NCBI RefSeq assembly: GCF_002873455.1 | Contig: NZ_MCUN01000006.1 | Span: 186,001 to 250,000, forward strand | Origin: Vibrio splendidus | GTDB taxonomy: Bacteria; Pseudomonadota; Gammaproteobacteria; Enterobacterales; Vibrionaceae | Length of the DNA: 64,000 bases | Direction of reading: 5' to 3' | In this document: positions 1 to 10,558 of the stretch, one piece after another | Layout: every line of letters begins with the position of its first letter | Numbering within the stretch: the stretch's first letter is position 1 | Program-made: the position numbers and the translations under genes | Notes under the pieces: generated by a model | Database searches by the model: none | The model's input: only the letters and a program-made list of their open reading frames with translations | What the model was told of the DNA's origin: nothing

Positions 1-274
1 ATAGCTTGCGCTCTTGTTTCGTCGACTTCTTCGCTGGTTCAACAATCAGCGGGATTTTTTTCTTGCTGCCTAAACGAGGGTCGCGAGCTAGTGCAGCTTT
101 ACGCTGTTTTGCTTCGCTACCATCTGAGTGACGGCTGCCAGATTTAAGGCCTTTACGCTTTTTAACACGCTTACGTTCACGACCTTCAACATCAGATTCA
201 CTACGGTTACGAGTAACCATAGGTTCCGGAGCGCCAAGTGCTCCCGGTTTTCTTGATTTCTTACTACGACCCAT
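1..274 (-). CDS. yihI: YihI, Der GTPase-activating protein (partial, C-terminus outside window)
   Basis: Only the first 91 codons are present; the gene runs off the left edge. The visible N-terminus (MGRSKKSRKPGALGAPEP) is followed by a long basic stretch with RKRVKKRKG and repeated Lys/Arg clusters, which is typical of YihI. That family stimulates the GTPase Der (EngA) and so modulates late 50S ribosome assembly. Its ATG shares one base with the TAA stop of the upstream methyltransferase gene, so the two are probably translationally coupled. The neighbouring CsrC-type RNA and engB reproduce the E. coli order around yihI, which supports the name. Confidence 0.85.
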   Translation of the reverse strand, partial: MGRSKKSRKPGALGAPEPMVTRNRSESDVEGRERKRVKKRKGLKSGSRHSDGSEAKQRKAALARDPRLGSKKKIPLIVEPAKKSTKQERKL

Positions 275-912
275 TACTGCACTTTCCTCAGTAAAATTAC
301 ATCATTTCCAAAAAATTCTAGTTCGAGCTTATCCCGCTCTGCCAAAAACTGGAATGTTTGACGACTAAAGAAGACGACATGTGTCGGGTCATTCTTGTAG
401 TGCCAACCAGCAAACGCGTCTACGTCTATTACTAGTTTAGTCATAAGACCAATCCAGCCCTTGGGTTTAACTAAATTCAACCATTGCTGCCACACTTTGT
501 CTGGGTGATAAAGATGCTCTATCACCTCCGTGGCAGTCATAAAGTCATACGTTTTTTCCAACACAGAAGCTTCTGGGTGGTAATAGATATCGTACAACTC
601 CATGGTGTGTCCGGCTTCTTCTAACATAATAGATAGCGTAGGGCCTGGGCCACAACCAAAATCCAACCCGTGTGAGTTAGATGAAATTTTGTCTGTTAGT
701 GGATCCGCGATGCGAGATAGAAAACGACGATAGCCTGCATCACTAGGATCGTTCTCATGGAGATCATAGTGTGCTTTCTCTTCTTTTGCTTCTAACCTTT
801 GTTCAGGTTTAACAAATACCAGTTCACATTGCTGACATTGCAGATAGGCTCTGCGTTTGTCTTCAAAATAGTGATTCACGCCTTGGTGATGGCATAAGGG
901 ACAAGTATACAT
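274..912 (-). CDS. Class I SAM-dependent methyltransferase with N-terminal zinc ribbon
   Basis: This 212-residue protein starts with two Cys pairs (CPLC at 4-7 and CQQC near 26-29), which look like a small zinc ribbon. A Methyltransf_23-type domain follows. The glycine-rich SAM loop is LDFGCGPGP near residue 83, and the TATEVIEHL segment near 126 is the usual post-II motif of this group. The substrate is not evident. Zinc-ribbon methyltransferases of this design act on small molecules or on cell-surface sugars, but nothing here decides that. It overlaps yihI by one base (TAATG), which suggests co-transcription. The start ATG lies just downstream of the CsrC-like RNA gene. Confidence 0.75.
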   Translation of the reverse strand: MYTCPLCHHQGVNHYFEDKRRAYLQCQQCELVFVKPEQRLEAKEEKAHYDLHENDPSDAGYRRFLSRIADPLTDKISSNSHGLDFGCGPGPTLSIMLEEAGHTMELYDIYYHPEASVLEKTYDFMTATEVIEHLYHPDKVWQQWLNLVKPKGWIGLMTKLVIDVDAFAGWHYKNDPTHVVFFSRQTFQFLAERDKLELEFFGNDVILLRKVQ

Positions 913-996
913 AGCACATCCTTAAACAGGGATGCGAAACATACCAGAAACTGAGTTTATAGTGGAGAGGTATTGGGTGTTTTTTCATCAAATCAA

Positions 997-1253
997 TAAA
1001 AAAAGCGATAGGAAAACCTATCGCTCTCTAAATCTGCCTATATCGGCCAAAATTTGCATACTCAACTTGGTACACAAATCTCCATTTGTTATTGGTGCTT
1101 TCCATGCCAAATTTGTTTGTTGTTCATCGTCCTGATGAGTTTTGGCTATCCTTTTCTAACACCTTGTTGCTGGGCTGTCCTAGCCTGATCCGTTTCTGTC
1201 TATACCGTTAGACTAGATGACCATCCGTATCTAAGTCAGCTCCTAGCTGATGG
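997..1253 (-). ncRNA. csrC: CsrB/CsrC-family sRNA (CsrA-sequestering)
   Basis: Read on the minus strand, this stretch holds eight GGA motifs within 163 bases; their complements (TCC) lie at 1081, 1101, 1130, 1149, 1178, 1189, 1224 and 1241. Several sit in small hairpin loops, for example CAGCTAGGAGCTG (1237-1249) and CATCAGGACGATG (1124-1136). That is the arrangement CsrA binds. The transcript ends in an intrinsic terminator, with stem GCGATAGG/CCTATCGC at 1005-1024 followed by a T run. A weak promoter (TTGTAG, 16 bases, TAAAGT) would start the RNA near 1253, giving about 257 nt. The position between yihI and engB is that of csrC in E. coli. Vibrios usually carry several such RNAs, so the exact paralogue name is uncertain. 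Confidence 0.85.
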
Positions 1254-1370
1254 CCGTTACTTTACCCGGTTACAAAAAGACTACAAGAGTTCAAGCTCAC
1301 ACTTTTGTACACAAATCGATCACACATTGATAAATCAGACATCAGCACAAAACACATTAATAAAACCAAT

Positions 1371-1408
1371 ACAAAAGAAAACGCCCCAACCATTACTGAT
1401 CGGGGCGT
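1371..1408 (-). terminator. Intrinsic terminator of the cytochrome c4 gene
   Basis: On the minus strand the stem ACGCCCC/GGGGCGT (1381-1387 with 1402-1408) is followed by a T-rich tract (1371-1380). It lies about 60 bases past the cytochrome c4 stop codon. Confidence 0.8.
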
Positions 1409-1469
1409 CTCTTCAATCTCGCTCGAGCGTACATTTCTTTACTCTGGCTAAGAGCAAGAAACCGACATA

Positions 1470-2087
1470 TTAGTGTAAACCACCAACGTACTTCGATAAG
1501 GTATCAATATCTGCGTCTGTTAACTTTTTAGCTACATCACGCATCATCGCATTCATGTCGTTATTACGGCTACCATCGCGGAATTTCTCAAGTTGAGCCT
1601 TGATGTAATCTGCGTGCTGGCCTGAAATCTTAGGGAAACCAGAAAGTTCGGTACCGTTACCACGTGGACCGTGACAAGCAATACACGCCGTTACGCCGCG
1701 TTCTGCGTTACCTGCGGTGTAAAGAACCTTTCCTTCATCTACTACATTCTCAGGAGTAGAGTTACTAGAGATAGGTAGCGATGCGTAGTACGCCGCTAGG
1801 TCAGCCATATCTTCTTCAGATAAAGACATCGCCATTGCACCCATTACAGGTTCATTACGACCTTGCTTACCACCACTAGTCATACCGAGCTTAAGCTCTT
1901 TTAACTGCTTCTCTAGGTACTTCTCATGTTGACCAGCCAATTTAGGGTACTGGGTGATCAGACTGTTGCCGTCAGCACCGTGGCAGGCAACACATGTTTG
2001 TGATTTGGCTTTACCAGCTTCAATACTACCTTGAGCCCATACTGAGCAGCTGGCTAAAAGACTCAAAATTAGCGCTAATTTCTTCAT
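1470..2087 (-). CDS. Diheme cytochrome c4
   Basis: This is a periplasmic electron carrier with two class I c-type domains. The N-terminal 19 residues ([19 protein letters not shown]) form a Sec signal peptide. The first heme site is CVACH at 32-36 and the second is CIACH near residue 135. A Met ligand is available in each half (MGAMAMSLS and NAMMRDVA regions). The length of 205 residues fits the cytochrome c4 family, which passes electrons from the bc1 complex to terminal oxidases, often cbb3. It is divergent from engB and ends at a clear terminator, so it is probably monocistronic. Confidence 0.9.
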   Translation of the reverse strand: MKKLALILSLLASCSVWAQGSIEAGKAKSQTCVACHGADGNSLITQYPKLAGQHEKYLEKQLKELKLGMTSGGKQGRNEPVMGAMAMSLSEEDMADLAAYYASLPISSNSTPENVVDEGKVLYTAGNAERGVTACIACHGPRGNGTELSGFPKISGQHADYIKAQLEKFRDGSRNNDMNAMMRDVAKKLTDADIDTLSKYVGGLH

Positions 2088-2235
2088 GACATTCCATTAT
2101 AATTATCAAGCTTCCAGTACCACTCTATGTTGCCACTCATGGTACAATAGGCGACCTTATGCCGAGCACGGTTATTTTACACAAATTCACAAAAAAGTAA
2201 TCAATCGACTACACAAAGTCGAGATGGAGTTAACA

Positions 2236-2895
2236 GTGAGCGTAAAAATTCATTATCAAAACACGCATTTCATTACCAGTGCACCTGATATTCGTCATTT
2301 ACCAGAAGACGAAGGGATCGAAATTGCGTTTGCAGGACGCTCCAATGCTGGTAAATCTAGCGCGCTAAATCGCGTTACAAACCAAAAAAGCTTGGCGAAA
2401 ACCAGTAAAACACCCGGTCGAACTCAGCTAATTAACCTATTTAAGGTAACGGACGGTTGTCATATCGTCGATTTACCAGGATATGGCTTTGCTCAAGTAC
2501 CGCTTGAGATGAAGAAAAAATGGCAAAAGTCGTTAGGTGAATACCTACAACGACGTGAAAGCCTGAAAGGTTTAGTGGTATTGATGGATATCCGTCACCC
2601 AATGAAAGACCTTGACCAACAAATGATCTACTGGGCTATCGATAGCCGCATCCCAGTACAAGTTTTGTTAACAAAAGCAGACAAACTTAAAAGCGGTGCA
2701 CGTAAAGCACAGCTACTGAAAATCCGTAATGATGCGAAATCTTTCGGTGGTGATGTTGCGGTTGATGTCTTCTCTTCAATGAAGGGCATCGGCGTTGACC
2801 AACTGCGTGCCAAGATGGATGAGTGGTTTGCTCCGGTATTTGCCGATCAAATCATTGATGAGCTAACGGACGAAGAGCAAAACGACTCAGAGTAG
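2236..2895 (+). CDS. engB: Ribosome biogenesis GTP-binding protein EngB (YsxC/YihA)
   Basis: EngB is an essential TRAFAC GTPase that helps assemble the 50S subunit. All G motifs are present: G1 GRSNAGKS (34-41), G3 DLPGYG, G4 TKAD and G5 SSMKG. The open frame extends back to 2086, but the family N-terminus [12 protein letters not shown] aligns with the GTG at 2236. A GGAG Shine-Dalgarno lies about 6 bases before it. An in-frame ATG at 2224 is the alternative. The product of 219 residues is normal for the family. The gene is followed by a strong terminator. Confidence 0.92.
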   Translation: MSVKIHYQNTHFITSAPDIRHLPEDEGIEIAFAGRSNAGKSSALNRVTNQKSLAKTSKTPGRTQLINLFKVTDGCHIVDLPGYGFAQVPLEMKKKWQKSLGEYLQRRESLKGLVVLMDIRHPMKDLDQQMIYWAIDSRIPVQVLLTKADKLKSGARKAQLLKIRNDAKSFGGDVAVDVFSSMKGIGVDQLRAKMDEWFAPVFADQIIDELTDEEQNDSE

Positions 2896-2964
2896 TTCCT
2901 CTATCTAGAGCTTTATCTATAATTAGAGGGTAAAGCACTTACAGCAAGTGATTTACCCTTATCA

Positions 2965-2998
2965 ATACCCTGCCTCTTATTAGGCGGGGTATTTTTTT
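2965..2998 (+). terminator. Intrinsic terminator of engB
   Basis: The hairpin TACCCTGCCT/AGGCGGGGTA is followed by seven T residues. A second inverted repeat (GGGTAAA/TTTACCC, about 2928-2958) lies just before it. Confidence 0.85.
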
Positions 2999-3126
2999 AC
3001 CCAAAAATTAGCGAGTTAAACCTAAATCTTGAGAGTTAAAGACAATATTAATCAGTTAGAAGTGAGAGAAATGAACCATACTAAAGGACTACCTTTGACA
3101 AACAGAACAATGAGAAAGGAATACTC

Positions 3127-3732
3127 ATGTGGAAAAAACCATTGGCGACCATCGCGCTTATATTGATCTCATTTACCGGTGCATCATCTGAAGCGGAACA
3201 GCCCAAAACCGAGGCCGCTTTGGTCAATGTTGATATGACCTTAGATCTCGACGGTATGGAGAAGTACGCTCAGGAAGCAAGTGAATCTCTCGAAGTGATA
3301 TCACAATCGTTGCAAGCCATCGTCAACAACCCCAACCTTAGCGATGATCAGCAGCAAGCATTGAATCAAACCGTTGAGAGCATTAATAAGCTCGCCAATT
3401 CAACCAAGACATCGCTCAACCAACTTCCACAAGCCTTAGACAATTCTCGAATCGCCTTTAAAAAAACCAGTCAGATACTGTTGGATGACATTCAGACCAA
3501 GATCATTATTGCGTTAGCAGCCGTTATCGCTGTCATTGTTATCGCCTTGACTGCCATCTACCTACTTATCCTAAAACCCATGCAGCAAACCTTAGTGAAA
3601 GCGACCAACAATATCTCTTCTATGGCGCAATCCATCCAAATCACCGCCGAAGCACTTAAATTCAGTACAGAGAAACAACAGGAAATCATGGGTTACATTG
3701 AGCATTCACCAAGCCAATGCACTGATAAATAA
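3127..3732 (+). CDS. Uncharacterised exported/membrane protein with helical periplasmic domain
   Basis: I do not recognise a named family. The 201-residue product has a signal peptide (MWKKPLATIALILISFTGASSEA). A helical, Gln/Asn/Ser-rich region (about 35-120) follows. One strong transmembrane helix (IIIALAAVIAVIVIALTAIYLLIL, with IIIALAAVIAVIVIALTA at about 125-142) is next, then a short tail with further predicted helix. The plan recalls the sensor part of a chemoreceptor without HAMP or signalling modules. An AGAAAGGA-like Shine-Dalgarno precedes the ATG. It stands alone between the engB terminator and spf. Confidence 0.6.
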   Translation: MWKKPLATIALILISFTGASSEAEQPKTEAALVNVDMTLDLDGMEKYAQEASESLEVISQSLQAIVNNPNLSDDQQQALNQTVESINKLANSTKTSLNQLPQALDNSRIAFKKTSQILLDDIQTKIIIALAAVIAVIVIALTAIYLLILKPMQQTLVKATNNISSMAQSIQITAEALKFSTEKQQEIMGYIEHSPSQCTDK

Positions 3733-3956
3733 AGCACAAGCCATCAATCATTTACAGGTAACTTGTAAAATAAAAGTTATTTTAAACAATAAAAAAATCA
3801 AACTAAGGATGGATGTTAATTACCAATTGCTGATCAACTTCCAGATTTAAGGCAAGCTTGGTAATAAAAAGTATATTTGGGGAAACGCTGGAAAAGGCAC
3901 TAAAAACAAGCCGATTAACGAGGGAATTTAGATTGGAAATATTTTTCTTTCGCACA

Positions 3957-4063
3957 AGAAAAAACGCCCCAGTCAAATACTGACTGGGGCGGCTGAATCA
4001 GCCTAATCCAATAACGTGAAACAAAAGGTCTGAAAGATAGAACATCTTACCTCTGTACCCTAC
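3957..4063 (-). ncRNA. spf: Spot 42 small RNA
   Basis: The minus strand from 4063 begins GTAGGGTACAGAGGTAAGAT and continues as a close match to E. coli Spot 42, ending in the stem ACTGGGGCG with a T run. Spot 42 is an Hfq-dependent RNA that represses secondary carbon-source genes and is itself repressed by cAMP-CRP in E. coli. A -10 box (TACATT) lies 7 bases upstream of the start. The position next to polA is the conserved one. The length is about 107 nt. Confidence 0.95.
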
Positions 4064-4176
4064 AAGATTTAATGTACAACAATTGCTCAGAAATGAAAAC
4101 CATTTTTGTAGTTTTTTTTCATTAATGTTTTATTAAAACATTCAAATCCAATTATCCACTCGACTTTATTTCAGAC

Positions 4177-4205
4177 AAAAAAAAGCCAGTGTTTGTGCAC
4201 TGGCT
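4177..4205 (-). terminator. Intrinsic terminator of polA
   Basis: On the minus strand the stem GCCAGTG/CACTGGC (4185-4205) is followed by eight T residues. It lies 34 bases past the polA stop. Confidence 0.85.
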
Positions 4206-4238
4206 CATACTAATTTCATCAATAAGGTCGAAAACTGA

Positions 4239-7052
4239 TTAGTGGGCTTGATCCCAGTTGTCACCGTGGCCAGCTTCCGCGACTAGCGGTACTGCTAGAT
4301 CTGCAGCTAACTCCATCAATTCTTGTACTTTACTTTCAATTTCGGCTAAAGCTGACTCTTGAACTTCAAATACCAATTCATCGTGTACTTGCATCAATAG
4401 CTTCACACGACCATCGCCTTCGGCTTGGATCCACTCATCCACTAGCAGCATTGCTTTCTTGATGATGTCTGCCGCCGTACCTTGCATTGGCGCATTGATC
4501 GCCGCACGCTCAGCCGCTTTACGACGCATGCTATTACGAGATTGGATTTCAGGAAGATGCAAACGACGACCGTAAATGGTTTCAACGAAGCCTTGCTCTG
4601 AAGCAGCGCTGCGAGTGTCTTCCATGTACTGCATTACCCCTGGGTAGCGTTCAAAGTAAGTGTCCATATAATGTTGTGCTTCGCCACGAGGAATACCCAG
4701 CTGCTTAGCCAAGCCGAACGCGCTCATGCCATAGATAAGACCAAAGTTAACCGCTTTCGCACGACGACGTTGTTCAGTCGTTACCTGATCAATATCAACA
4801 CCGATAATCTCAGCAGCGGTTGCTGCGTGGATATCTTTACCTTGTTGGAACGCTTCCAGTAACGCTTTGTCACCCGATAGGTGTGCCATGATACGCAATT
4901 CAATTTGCGAGTAATCGACTGCGAGAATCTTCCAACCGTGCTGTGCAACAAATGCTTGGCGGATACGACGACCTTCTTCATTACGAATTGGGATGTTCTG
5001 TAGGTTTGGATCGGTTGAAGACAAACGGCCCGTCGCAGTCACTGCTTGATGGTAAGACGTATGAACACGACCCGTTTCTGCATTGATCATCTTCGGCAGC
5101 TTATCTGTATAAGTAGACTTCAGTTTTGCTAGGCCACGATACTCAATGATCAGTTTAGGTAACGGGTAATCAAGAGCCAGTTCTTGCAGCACTTCTTCAT
5201 TAGTTGAAGGCGCACCTGATGGCGTTTTCTTGATAACTGGCAGACCCATTTTCTCAAACAAGATCGCTTGCAGCTGTTTTGGTGAGTTCATGTTGAACTC
5301 TTGCTCTGCAATCTCGTAAGCTTTCTGTTCTAGCTCATCCAGACGAACCGCAATCTCTTGCGATTGAGCGCCTAGCAACATGTCATCGATGAATACACCG
5401 GTGCGTTCAATGCGAGACATCACAGGAATCAGTGGCACTTCGATCTCTTCATAGATCGATTTTAGCTTTTCATCTTTCTCAATGTTTTCCATCAGACGGT
5501 TATGAAGACGTAAAGTCACGTCAGCATCTTCCGCGGCATATGGAGAAGCCTCACCCAGCTCAATCTGGTTGAAAGTAAGTTGTTTCTTACCTTTACCTGC
5601 GATTTGCTCAAATGAAATGCAGCTGTGTTGTAGGAAACGCAGCGCTAGGCTGTCCATGTCATGTTTGCCACCTACGCTATTGAAAACGTATGACGCCAAC
5701 ATAGTATCGAACTTAATGCCCTTCATCTCGATACCGTAGCGCGCTAGCACACTCATATCGTATTTTAGGTTTTGACCCACTTTTGCTTGAGCATCATCTT
5801 CAAGAATCGGTTTCAACTGCTCAAGCACCCAATCGCGATCCAGCTGTTGTGGGGCGTCTAAGTAATCATGAGCAACAGGCACGTAAGCGGCAACGCCTTC
5901 TTCAGTCGCGAATGACAGACCCACAAGGTTCGCCACCATGTAATCAAGACTGTCAGTCTCGGTATCAAAGGCAAACACCTCTGCGGCTTTAAGTTTCTCT
6001 AACCAAACATTGAATGACGCTTCATCTAAAATCGTTTCGTAGTGACTACGGTCAATCGTCACGGCAGAGGTATTCATCTCCACGGTAGACGTTGCTGCAG
6101 AAGCACTGCTGCGTACCGCACCAGCTCCCGTTGCTGCAGATCTTTCATCCGCCTCAACCACACCACTGCCACCTTCAAGCAGCTCGTTCAACCAAGATTT
6201 GAAAACCAGTTGGCCGTATAGTTTGATCAGTTCGTCGATATTTGGCTGAGCTTTAACGAGTGACTCTGGTGTCTCTTCAAGTTCAACATCTAACTTGATC
6301 GTCGCAAGCTGGTAAGACATATCAGCGTTGTCTTTATTATCAGCCAGCTTCTTAGCCATGGTTTTCGAACCACGGAAACCAAGTGCCGCAATATCATCAA
6401 GATTTTGGTACAGCTTTTCGATACTACCGATACCTTGCAGCAATGCCGTGGCAGTCTTATCGCCCACACCTGGAATGCCTGGAATGTTATCCACTTTATC
6501 GCCCATCAGCGCGAGATAATCGATAATAAGCTCTGGCGGGATACCAAACTTCTCAATAACACCTTCACGATCCATCACCACGTTGGTCATGGTGTTGATT
6601 AGGGTAACGTTGTCATCGACCAGCTGCGCCATATCTTTATCACCGGTACTAATAAGCACAGGCATACCCATCGCAGAAGCTTGAGAAGCCAACGTACCAA
6701 TCACGTCATCCGCTTCAACACCAGGAATAGAGATAAGTGGCAAACCCATCGCACGAATTACGTTGTGCAGCGGCTCGATCTGACAACGAAGATCATCAGG
6801 CATCGGTGGGCGGTTTGCTTTGTACTCTGGGTACATATCATCACGGAACGTTTTCCCTTTCGCATCAAAAATAACTGCAATACGATCAGAAGCAAATTGA
6901 CGCATCATGCTGCGCAGCATGTTAACCACACCATAAACAGCATTCGTTGGGATATCGCCATTGCTCATGGTGCCAGGGTAAGCATGGAACGCGCGATACA
7001 GGTAAGAAGAGCCATCGATCAGAATCAATGGATTATCAGGAATACGAGCCAT
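4239..7052 (-). CDS. polA: DNA polymerase I
   Basis: The product has 937 residues, the usual size for a full PolA. The N-terminal third is the 5'-3' flap nuclease (acidic motifs [26 protein letters not shown] and [13 protein letters not shown]). The proofreading exonuclease domain begins near 335, with an intact FDTETDSLD motif. The polymerase domain carries motif A (DYSQIELRI), motif B ([20 protein letters not shown]) and motif C ([10 protein letters not shown]). It fills gaps, removes Okazaki primers and acts in excision repair. A Ser/Ala/Thr-rich linker (about 297-325) separates nuclease and exonuclease and is longer than in E. coli. It is single-gene and flanked by spf and RyhB. Confidence 0.97.
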   Translation of the reverse strand: MARIPDNPLILIDGSSYLYRAFHAYPGTMSNGDIPTNAVYGVVNMLRSMMRQFASDRIAVIFDAKGKTFRDDMYPEYKANRPPMPDDLRCQIEPLHNVIRAMGLPLISIPGVEADDVIGTLASQASAMGMPVLISTGDKDMAQLVDDNVTLINTMTNVVMDREGVIEKFGIPPELIIDYLALMGDKVDNIPGIPGVGDKTATALLQGIGSIEKLYQNLDDIAALGFRGSKTMAKKLADNKDNADMSYQLATIKLDVELEETPESLVKAQPNIDELIKLYGQLVFKSWLNELLEGGSGVVEADERSAATGAGAVRSSASAATSTVEMNTSAVTIDRSHYETILDEASFNVWLEKLKAAEVFAFDTETDSLDYMVANLVGLSFATEEGVAAYVPVAHDYLDAPQQLDRDWVLEQLKPILEDDAQAKVGQNLKYDMSVLARYGIEMKGIKFDTMLASYVFNSVGGKHDMDSLALRFLQHSCISFEQIAGKGKKQLTFNQIELGEASPYAAEDADVTLRLHNRLMENIEKDEKLKSIYEEIEVPLIPVMSRIERTGVFIDDMLLGAQSQEIAVRLDELEQKAYEIAEQEFNMNSPKQLQAILFEKMGLPVIKKTPSGAPSTNEEVLQELALDYPLPKLIIEYRGLAKLKSTYTDKLPKMINAETGRVHTSYHQAVTATGRLSSTDPNLQNIPIRNEEGRRIRQAFVAQHGWKILAVDYSQIELRIMAHLSGDKALLEAFQQGKDIHAATAAEIIGVDIDQVTTEQRRRAKAVNFGLIYGMSAFGLAKQLGIPRGEAQHYMDTYFERYPGVMQYMEDTRSAASEQGFVETIYGRRLHLPEIQSRNSMRRKAAERAAINAPMQGTAADIIKKAMLLVDEWIQAEGDGRVKLLMQVHDELVFEVQESALAEIESKVQELMELAADLAVPLVAEAGHGDNWDQAH

Positions 7053-7423
7053 AATGTTTGTGAATCCAGTAAGTACAGAAATTATCTGTTAAGAATGCCA
7101 CGTCTGTTGGTTGGATTCTACGTTGTCGATCCGTATCCGTTGACTCGACTGTGTTCGTTATAATCAATTTGTTGTTATTTTTTGTTCTTAGACACAAACG
7201 TTCTGTGGATAACTCTGTTTATATTATTTACCCACCCTGTTGAGAACTAAGGTAAACCAATCAAAAAACACAAATAAACCACTGAAAATAAAAGACAAAA
7301 TTACAGATCGAACATATGATCAACGATCTTTTCTCGATCTTGTATTGTGGAAAAGAATGCTGATGGCGTTTTATTCATAAAAAAACGTGCCACTAAATAT
7401 GCATCTTGTTGAAATCGAGGTAT
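7053..7423. other. Intergenic region upstream of polA and downstream of ryhB
   Basis: This stretch of about 370 bases is A/T-rich. I see no credible gene on either strand; the frame that enters it is the antisense shadow of polA. The polA promoter should lie here, but I could not choose a convincing -35/-10 pair. Confidence 0.5.
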
Positions 7424-7643
7424 AAAAAAAGCGACACCCGAAGATGTCGCCTAGCAAAAACCGGTAAAGCCATTCAAATTGAATACCACAGCTTTACCTA
7501 AAAGCTATAAATTACACTGGAAGCAATGTGAGCAATGTCGTGTCAAAAAGAACTTAGTACAAGTTCGCGAGAATTCTGTTGGGTAACCAAGTAGATACTT
7601 GAGTACTTAACATCCTTGTGAACATTTCCTCATTCCCTAAGAC
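7424..7643 (-). ncRNA. ryhB: RyhB iron-sparing small RNA (long Vibrio form)
   Basis: The minus strand at 7515-7542 is identical to the conserved pairing core of E. coli RyhB (ACGACATTGCTCACATTGCT and flanks). The 3' end is an intrinsic terminator, GGCGACA/TGTCGC with a run of seven T residues at 7424-7451. A promoter reads TTGACT (7673-7678), 16 bases, TATTAT (7651-7656), so the RNA starts near 7643 and is about 220 nt. That matches the long RyhB of Vibrio rather than the 90-nt enteric form. RyhB acts with Hfq to turn off mRNAs of iron-using proteins when iron is scarce. A Fur box overlaps the promoter. Confidence 0.95.
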
Positions 7644-7649
7644 GAAGTT

Positions 7650-7705
7650 AATAATAATGATTCTCATTTAATAGTCAACACTTAAATGATAATAAATCTC
7701 ATTTA
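7650..7705 (-). promoter_or_regulatory. ryhB promoter with two Fur boxes
   Basis: Two Fur-box-like sequences are seen: AATAATAATGATTCTCATT (7650-7669), which sits between and over the -35 and -10 of ryhB, and AATGATAATAAATCTCATTT (7685-7704) just upstream. Iron-bound Fur would block the promoter. The first shares the core AATAATAATGATTCT with the box at 22678. Confidence 0.85.
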
Positions 7706-7730
7706 ATTTATAACCCGTTAATGACAGTGT

Positions 7731-8165
7731 TCAAATTTGCTTCAAAAAATGAATTCTATGGGCATTAATGTCTTCTTTTTCTTCTAATTTTTCGATTAGG
7801 TAACCGTTTCTCAATAACAAACGCAGCATTGCGGGAAACTGGTTACGAGATTTCACTTTCAGCTGTTGGTACCCCTGTTGCTTCACCCACTGTTCTTGAG
7901 CATCTAATTGCGCCTGTGCAACACCTTTATTTCTTGCGAGCGGTAACACGCCCCCAAACCAACTGTAAAAAGTCTGTTGATCCAATTCATAGCCGATCTT
8001 AAAACCAAGTAATACACCCGCTTCCTCGGCTACAAGGATCAGGTTGGTTTTACCCGTTAATCGCTCCGATAAAGACGCTACACTCTCTTTCTTAGCAAAC
8101 TCGGTAATCTGCTCAACAACAGAGATCACCTCTGCTAATGAGCCTTCACGCACGATTACAGACAT
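7731..8165 (-). CDS. GNAT-family N-acetyltransferase
   Basis: The product has 144 residues. The start chosen is the ATG at 8165 (MSVIVREGSLAEV), which has an AGGAG Shine-Dalgarno at good spacing; the open frame runs 14 codons further back. The pattern is that of a small GNAT enzyme: beta strand LILVAEEAGVLLGFKIGYEL, then the acetyl-CoA loop region (LPLARNKGVAQAQLDAQEQW), then a C-terminal strand and helix. The acceptor substrate is unknown. It lies downstream of hemB on the same strand, 78 bases away, and upstream of the ryhB promoter. Confidence 0.75.
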   Translation of the reverse strand: MSVIVREGSLAEVISVVEQITEFAKKESVASLSERLTGKTNLILVAEEAGVLLGFKIGYELDQQTFYSWFGGVLPLARNKGVAQAQLDAQEQWVKQQGYQQLKVKSRNQFPAMLRLLLRNGYLIEKLEEKEDINAHRIHFLKQI

Positions 8166-8243
8166 ACTCGTTCTCCTCATAAACAAAAGGGCTGACACAA
8201 TGGCCAACCCTTTAATTGATTCATCTAATCGAACGCTAAATCG

Positions 8244-9359
<1,116 letters not shown>

Positions 9360-9495
9360 TCACTGATGGCTCAGGACGCTAACAGTAAAATATAAAACCC
9401 ACTCAAAAACAGGGAGAAATGGCAAAAAATGACCTTCTCCTCACACTGCCGTATACTCATGACAATTCAGTAAAGACCGCTTTCAGGACAAAACA

Positions 9496-10257
9496 ATGAT
9501 CGATACTCATGCCCATATTTACGCGAGCGAATTCGATGAAGACCGTGAACAAGTCGTGCAACGCGCGCTTGCTCAAGGTATTGATACCATTCTGCTGCCG
9601 AACATCGATTTAGAATCTATCGAGCCAATGCTAGCGACGGAAGCTCAGTTTCCGGAGGTATGTCGTTCAATGATGGGCTTACATCCTTGTTATGTGGATG
9701 CAAATATCGAACAAACCCTCAAAACCGTTCGAGCTTGGTTCGATAAGCATGACTTTATCGCCGTGGGTGAAATAGGTATCGACCTGTACTGGGATAAAAC
9801 CTTTAAAGCAGAACAAGAGATGGCGTTTGTGACTCAGCTGCAATGGGCAAAAGAACTCGATCTACCTGTGGTGATCCACACTCGTGATTCCATTGAAGAG
9901 ACACTTGCTCTACTTCGTAAAGAACAAGATGGCAGCTTACGTGGTGTATTCCATTGCTTTGGCAGCAGCTTAGAGGAAGCTCAAGCGATCAACGCACTCG
10001 GCTTTCACCTCGGGTTAGGTGGTGTGTCGACTTTTAAAAATTCCGGTATGGACAAAGTGATCCCTCACCTTGATATGAATTACATCATTCTAGAAACAGA
10101 TTGTCCGTATTTGGCACCCGCGCCGAATCGAGGCAAACGCAATGAGCCAGCCTATACCGAATTGGTAGCGAAACGTATCGCCGAACTACGCAACATGACA
10201 ATAGATGAAGTCGATAGTATAACCACAGCGAATGCCAAGGCGCTATTTAGCCTGTAA
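9496..10257 (+). CDS. tatD: TatD-family metal-dependent hydrolase/DNase
   Basis: The 253-residue protein starts with MIDTHAHI, the first metal-binding HxH. It also carries GEIGIDLYWD (Glu ligand), VVIHTRDS and HCFGSS (His ligands) and the final ETDCPYLAPAP Asp ligand. It is therefore a complete TatD amidohydrolase-fold enzyme. Family members have 3'-5' DNA exonuclease activity linked to oxidative damage. It is not part of the Tat operon here; it is convergent with tatC across a shared terminator. Confidence 0.88.
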   Translation: MIDTHAHIYASEFDEDREQVVQRALAQGIDTILLPNIDLESIEPMLATEAQFPEVCRSMMGLHPCYVDANIEQTLKTVRAWFDKHDFIAVGEIGIDLYWDKTFKAEQEMAFVTQLQWAKELDLPVVIHTRDSIEETLALLRKEQDGSLRGVFHCFGSSLEEAQAINALGFHLGLGGVSTFKNSGMDKVIPHLDMNYIILETDCPYLAPAPNRGKRNEPAYTELVAKRIAELRNMTIDEVDSITTANAKALFSL

Positions 10258-10358
10258 CAGATTTATCAATAAATAAATTCAATGGTTTAGAGTGAATTTA
10301 TTTGTTAAAACATAGTGATATGTATACTATCAACCACCTGCATATGGAGGTAGTTGAT

Positions 10359-10475
10359 ATGTGTGACCACTCACAACATTTACAACGTCAACATCGAACC
10401 TTATGGCATAAAATTTTGGGCATCAAAGAGCTCTATATATGCCAAAACTGTGGCTATCAGTTAAAGATTCGATAA
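10359..10475 (+). CDS. 38-residue zinc-ribbon-like microprotein
   Basis: A short frame encodes MCDHSQHLQRQHRTL and ends with YICQNCGYQLKIR. The CxxC near the C-terminus, plus an N-terminal Cys-x-His, could make one zinc site. A perfect GGAGG lies 8 bases before the ATG, and the frame ends 10 bases before a strong terminator, so it looks like a real expressed gene. It is 100 bases downstream of tatD on the same strand. I do not know a function. Confidence 0.65.
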   Translation: MCDHSQHLQRQHRTLWHKILGIKELYICQNCGYQLKIR

Positions 10476-10485
10476 ACAGACAAAA

Positions 10486-10514
10486 CAAAAAAGCGGCCAT
10501 AGGCCGCTTTTTTG
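10486..10514. terminator. Bidirectional intrinsic terminator
   Basis: The stem AAGCGGCC/GGCCGCTT is flanked by A and T runs on its two sides. It serves the microprotein on the plus strand and tatC on the minus strand. Confidence 0.85.
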
Positions 10515-10558
10515 TTTTCAAATTTTTAGCTGAAATTTAGCAAAGAAGTACGATTCAA

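Noticed and set aside
932-1135. Open frame of 67 codons on the plus strand
   Set aside because: It lies antisense to the CsrC-type RNA, has no Shine-Dalgarno and has an unusual composition. The RNA on the other strand explains the region.
6681-7163. Open frame of 160 codons on the plus strand over the polA start
   Set aside because: It is antisense to the conserved nuclease domain of PolA, with no homology and no ribosome-binding site.
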